From NCBI RefSeq assembly GCF_010820565.1, contig NZ_JAAIJQ010000049.1, positions 1 to 42,007 of the forward strand: a stretch of DNA of 42,007 nucleotides, given 5' to 3'. Origin of the DNA: Thiorhodococcus minor. Its GTDB lineage: Bacteria; Pseudomonadota; Gammaproteobacteria; Chromatiales; Chromatiaceae. Positions 39,533 through 42,007 of the stretch are shown piece after piece. Numbering within the stretch: position 1 is the first letter of the stretch; every line of letters starts with the position of its first letter. A program made the translations under genes and the position numbers. The notes under the pieces were generated by a model. The model made no database searches. It saw only the letters and a list, made by a program, of their open reading frames with translations, and was not told the DNA's origin.

Positions 39533-41038
39533 ATGAAGCGACAGCCGCGAGAGTTCGGCTCGAGCAAGCTGTTCGAGCTAGCCATCGCTTTGGGTCTACT
39601 GGCCATGGCAGCCAGCGTTCAGGCGGCCCGCCCGGGCGGAGAGCTGGGCGTGGACTGGGGAGATCCGCGTGGACAGGAATGCGTCGACTGCCACATGACC
39701 GAGAGCCCGGGACTCTACTGGGAGTGGAACAACAGCCAGCACGGCCAGGCGGGCGTGACCTGCCTGGATTGCCATGAGGCGAAGGAGGGTGACATCGACG
39801 GCTTCGCCCACGAAGACGCACTCATCTCCATCGTGGTCACGCCCAAGGACTGCTCGAACTGTCACAAGGTCGAGTTCGAGGAGATGGACGGCTCCCACCA
39901 CGCCAAGGGCGGACAGATTCTCGCGTCCTTGGACAATCTCCTCGGTGAGGTCGTCGGCGGCCCCGCGGCGGTGAACGCCGGCTGCCGTCAATGTCATGGG
40001 TCTGAGCTCGAGTTCATCACCGAGGGCAAGGACAAGGGCCGCCCGACCCCCGGCAGTTGGCCGAATACCGGCATCGGGCGCATCAACCCGGACGGCAGTC
40101 TCGGCTCCTGCACGGCCTGCCACGGCCGCCATCGCTTCTCCCGCGCCCAGGCACGCACACCGGACACCTGCGGCAAGTGCCACGTCGGTCCCGACCACCC
40201 GCAGATCGAGATCTACAACGAGTCCAAACACGGCATCATCTATCACGCCAAGGTCGATGAGATGAACCTGGAGTCCGACAAGTGGGTTGCCGGCGTCGAC
40301 TACAGCGCGGCGCCGACCTGCGCGACCTGCCACATGAGCGCGGCGCCAGGTATCCGCAAGACGCACAATGTCGGCGAGCGTATCTCATGGACGCTGCGCC
40401 CGCCCATCTCGACCAAGATCAACCTGGTCCGGCTCGAGAACGGCGACGAGTTCGACGTCCCGGAGGGCAAGGAGATCCCCAAGGTGGGTGATGCCGCCAA
40501 GGGCTCGACCGTGATCGAGGTGATGACCTGGAAAGACCGCCGCTCCCAGATGGAGGGTGTCTGTTTCGGCTGTCACTCGACCAGTGTGATCGAGGGCCAT
40601 TACAAGCAGTTCGACGACGTTGTGGAGCTCTACAACGAGAAGTTCGCCAAGCCGATCGCTGGCGCCATGGCCGAGCTGAAGGAAGGCGGCTACATCACCC
40701 CGGCGCCCTTCGACGACAAGATCGAGTGGGTCTGGTGGGAGATCTGGCACCACGAGGGCCGCCGCGCTCGGCATGGCGCCTCCATGAACGGCCCGGACTA
40801 CACCTGGTGGCACGGCATCTATGACGTGGCCAAGAATACCTACTTCGAGTGGATCCCGGAGCTCAAGGAGGTGGTGCACAAGAAGGACGGCAACGAGAAG
40901 TTCGCCGAAGCCCTGCTGGAGAAGCACTTCGCGGCCAACGAAGGCCACGACTGGTACTTCAACGGCATGAGCAAGGAGCAGCTCGATAACGTCCGCAAGG
41001 GCTTCGAGGCCAGGTATGGCAAGGGGGCGTTGAAGTAG
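39533..41038 (+). CDS. Octaheme c-type cytochrome, hydroxylamine-oxidoreductase-like
   Basis: 501 aa from ATG 39533 with AGGAG (39522-39526). A signal peptide (ending ASVQAA) is followed by eight CxxCH motifs starting at Cys50, 77, 107, 151, 193, 213, 263 and 344. The spacing, CGKCHVGPDHPQIEIYNESKHG and GPDYTWWHGIYDVAK fit the HAO family. There is no CxxCK heme as in NrfA or ONR-type nitrite reductases. HAO enzymes oxidise hydroxylamine or hydrazine when a Tyr crosslinks the active heme; members without it reduce nitrite or hydroxylamine. Several C-terminal Tyr occur (Y357, Y367, Y387, Y423, Y430), and alignment is needed to tell which type this is. Transcribed away from fccAB. A 13-bp stem follows the stop. 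Confidence 0.85.
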   Translation: MKRQPREFGSSKLFELAIALGLLAMAASVQAARPGGELGVDWGDPRGQECVDCHMTESPGLYWEWNNSQHGQAGVTCLDCHEAKEGDIDGFAHEDALISIVVTPKDCSNCHKVEFEEMDGSHHAKGGQILASLDNLLGEVVGGPAAVNAGCRQCHGSELEFITEGKDKGRPTPGSWPNTGIGRINPDGSLGSCTACHGRHRFSRAQARTPDTCGKCHVGPDHPQIEIYNESKHGIIYHAKVDEMNLESDKWVAGVDYSAAPTCATCHMSAAPGIRKTHNVGERISWTLRPPISTKINLVRLENGDEFDVPEGKEIPKVGDAAKGSTVIEVMTWKDRRSQMEGVCFGCHSTSVIEGHYKQFDDVVELYNEKFAKPIAGAMAELKEGGYITPAPFDDKIEWVWWEIWHHEGRRARHGASMNGPDYTWWHGIYDVAKNTYFEWIPELKEVVHKKDGNEKFAEALLEKHFAANEGHDWYFNGMSKEQLDNVRKGFEARYGKGALK

Positions 41039-41046
41039 GGGGTACG

Positions 41047-41080
41047 CGCGAGGCGCCAGTCGGGGGGCTGGCGCCTCGCG
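41047..41080 (+). terminator. Perfect 13-bp hairpin after the octaheme cytochrome gene
   Basis: CGCGAGGCGCCAG (41047-41059) pairs completely with CTGGCGCCTCGCG (41068-41080) around an 8-nt loop, 8 nt after the stop. There is no T tract, so it may be a 3' stability hairpin or a weak terminator rather than a standard intrinsic terminator. It lies between the cytochrome and the TPR protein genes. Confidence 0.6.
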
Positions 41081-41127
41081 GTCTCCCGAGGGTCAACACA
41101 GACTTGCCCGACGATAGGTGCACAAAG

Positions 41128-41556
41128 ATGCGACTCCTTTTCGTGCTGCTCATGCTCATCGCGATCCCAGTCTCCGCCGCTGATGTCGGCGATCTGGTCC
41201 GCGAGGGCGAAGCCAAGCTGCAGGCCGGCGAGATCGACGCCGCCGCCGTCATCCTCGAGCGCGCGGTCGAGCTGGATGCCGACTCGGCGCTCGCACGCAC
41301 CCGGCTCGGCGGCGCCTTGCTCCTCAAGCAAGATCAGCCGGCGGCCATCGCGCGATTTCGCCAGGCCATCGCCCTCGATGCCCGCAACGCCGATGCCTTC
41401 GTCGGCATGGCCGTCGCGGAGCTCCATCTCGGTCGCTACAGCCTTGCGCGCGCCGCCCTGGAAGAGGCCAAGGCGATTGCGCCCAAGAAGGCGGGTGAGG
41501 TCGATTCGGTGATTGCCTGGATCGACGCGCGCACCGCCCAGGCGGCGGGCGACTAG
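41128..41556 (+). CDS. Small exported TPR-repeat protein
   Basis: 142 aa from ATG 41128; a TTG at 41104 adds eight residues. A signal peptide (LLFVLLMLIAIPVSAA) precedes about three tetratricopeptide-type repeats: GEAKLQAGEIDAAAVILERA, GGALLLKQDQPAAIARFRQA and AVAELHLGRYSLARAALEEA. Such proteins are scaffolds for protein binding in the periplasm. Lying 89 nt after the octaheme gene, it may share its transcript if the intervening hairpin is leaky, and could help assemble or dock the cytochrome; this is inference. Confidence 0.75.
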   Translation: MRLLFVLLMLIAIPVSAADVGDLVREGEAKLQAGEIDAAAVILERAVELDADSALARTRLGGALLLKQDQPAAIARFRQAIALDARNADAFVGMAVAELHLGRYSLARAALEEAKAIAPKKAGEVDSVIAWIDARTAQAAGD

Positions 41557-41860
41557 GCCTGCGATTGTGTCGGGCGCTCCCGGCGCACCAGGGCGTCTTC
41601 CGATCTTCTCCGGCGACGGCCGCTCGCCAAGGGTGTCAGCCACAGAGGCCCCGCGCGTCCGCCAACTCCATCCGCTGGCAGCCCGCCTTCAAACAGGTGA
41701 TCTACGGCAACGACGCCGGCTGAATCGCATCCGCCTCACCCCGCGAACCGGTAGTCAAACGGATGTGAGGCCGCGCCGGAGCCAGATCAGGTTGTTTCCA
41801 AGTCACGCCTGGCTGGCTATTCGCTCGCGCTCCGTCGACTGACCGCTTGGGCAAGGCGAA
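41557..41860. other. Gene-free stretch near the right end
   Basis: No supported gene. A short plus-strand frame reads ANSIRWQPAFKQVIYGNDAG before a TGA (41661-41723), which looks like the tail of a once-coding sequence, but I cannot name it. Confidence 0.4.
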
Positions 41861-41880
41861 CGGGGGCCGAAGCCCCCGTC
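41861..41880 (-). terminator. Terminator-like hairpin with UUCG loop for the leftward end gene
   Basis: On the minus strand ACGGGGGC-TTCG-GCCCCCGT forms a perfect 8-bp stem with a very stable UUCG tetraloop, about 31 nt after the TAA of the partial gene at the window edge. Only a modest T content follows on the minus strand, so efficiency is uncertain. Confidence 0.65.
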
Positions 41881-41911
41881 TTTGTCAGCATTGCTCAGGC
41901 TCACTTGAGCC

Positions 41912-42007
41912 TTAGAACAGAGAGACCTGACCGCTGATGCCGTTCTGCGTCTGGCTGCTGCTATTGATGTTGAAGCCGCCGGTCGCGCCGCTCTGATCGA
42001 CCGCGAC
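41912..42007 (-). CDS. C-terminal fragment of an unidentified protein (partial)
   Basis: The last 31 codons of a minus-strand gene run off the right edge, reading VAVDQSGATGGFNINSSSQT then QNGISGQVSLF, TAA at 41912-41914. The Gly/Asn/Ser/Gln-rich composition with a terminal aromatic residue (Phe) suggests a secreted or surface repeat protein, but no family can be assigned from this length. A terminator-like hairpin lies downstream. Confidence 0.55.
   Translation of the reverse strand, partial: VAVDQSGATGGFNINSSSQTQNGISGQVSLF

Overview
The window looks like chromosomal DNA from a purple sulfur bacterium (Chromatiaceae-like gammaproteobacterium). The sequence is GC-rich. It carries a flavocytochrome c sulfide dehydrogenase (fccAB) with a twin-arginine leader on FccB, the gammaproteobacterial order ftsK-lolA-rarA, a phosphatidylserine decarboxylase cluster, and dispersed intergenic repeats common in this group. 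This assignment is inferred from gene content; no rRNA, tRNA or CRISPR array was seen.

Layout. 1-2.2 kb: a two-domain oligopeptide ABC ATPase whose start follows a heptanucleotide tandem repeat. 2.2-2.9 kb: an inverted repeat element and a DUF2061 membrane-protein gene broken by one amber codon. 2.9-4.2 kb: a REC-like plus degenerate EAL protein, preceded by a strong dyad. 4.2-5.4 kb: no recognisable gene, then a cold-shock protein with a structured leader. 6.3-16.2 kb: a same-strand run ftsK, lolA, rarA, RND adaptor, RND pump, secreted trypsin-like protease. 16.3-16.9 kb: a Uma2-family nuclease. 17.6-20.6 kb: a minus-strand operon of class V aminotransferase, Sco-like protein, psd and a YkgJ-like protein, divergent from msrB. 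21-25 kb: a secreted protein of unknown function, a retropepsin-like zinc protease, and the paired circularly permuted ATP-grasp and alpha-E proteins. 25-27.4 kb: YihY and a TlpA-like thioredoxin. 27.8-33.5 kb: dnaE, a PqiA-like membrane protein and a small cysteine-rich exported protein.

33.5-37.2 kb is an accessory scar. It holds a 5'-truncated hsdR, an intact winged-helix/nucleotidyltransferase pair resembling a toxin-antitoxin unit with its own promoter and operator-like palindrome, and an hsdM stub of about 31 codons cut off by insertion-sequence remnants. 37.2-41.6 kb is a respiratory divergon. fccAB runs leftward and an octaheme HAO-like cytochrome c runs rightward, followed by a small TPR protein. 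The two arms are separated by a control region with a perfect FNR-type box and a second near-perfect one, arranged as arms of a 73-bp dyad. The last bases hold the C-terminus of a leftward gene and its terminator-like hairpin.

The most interesting features are the FNR-type dyad linking sulfide oxidation to an octaheme N-oxide-type cytochrome, and the toxin-antitoxin-like pair left intact inside a wrecked type I restriction locus.
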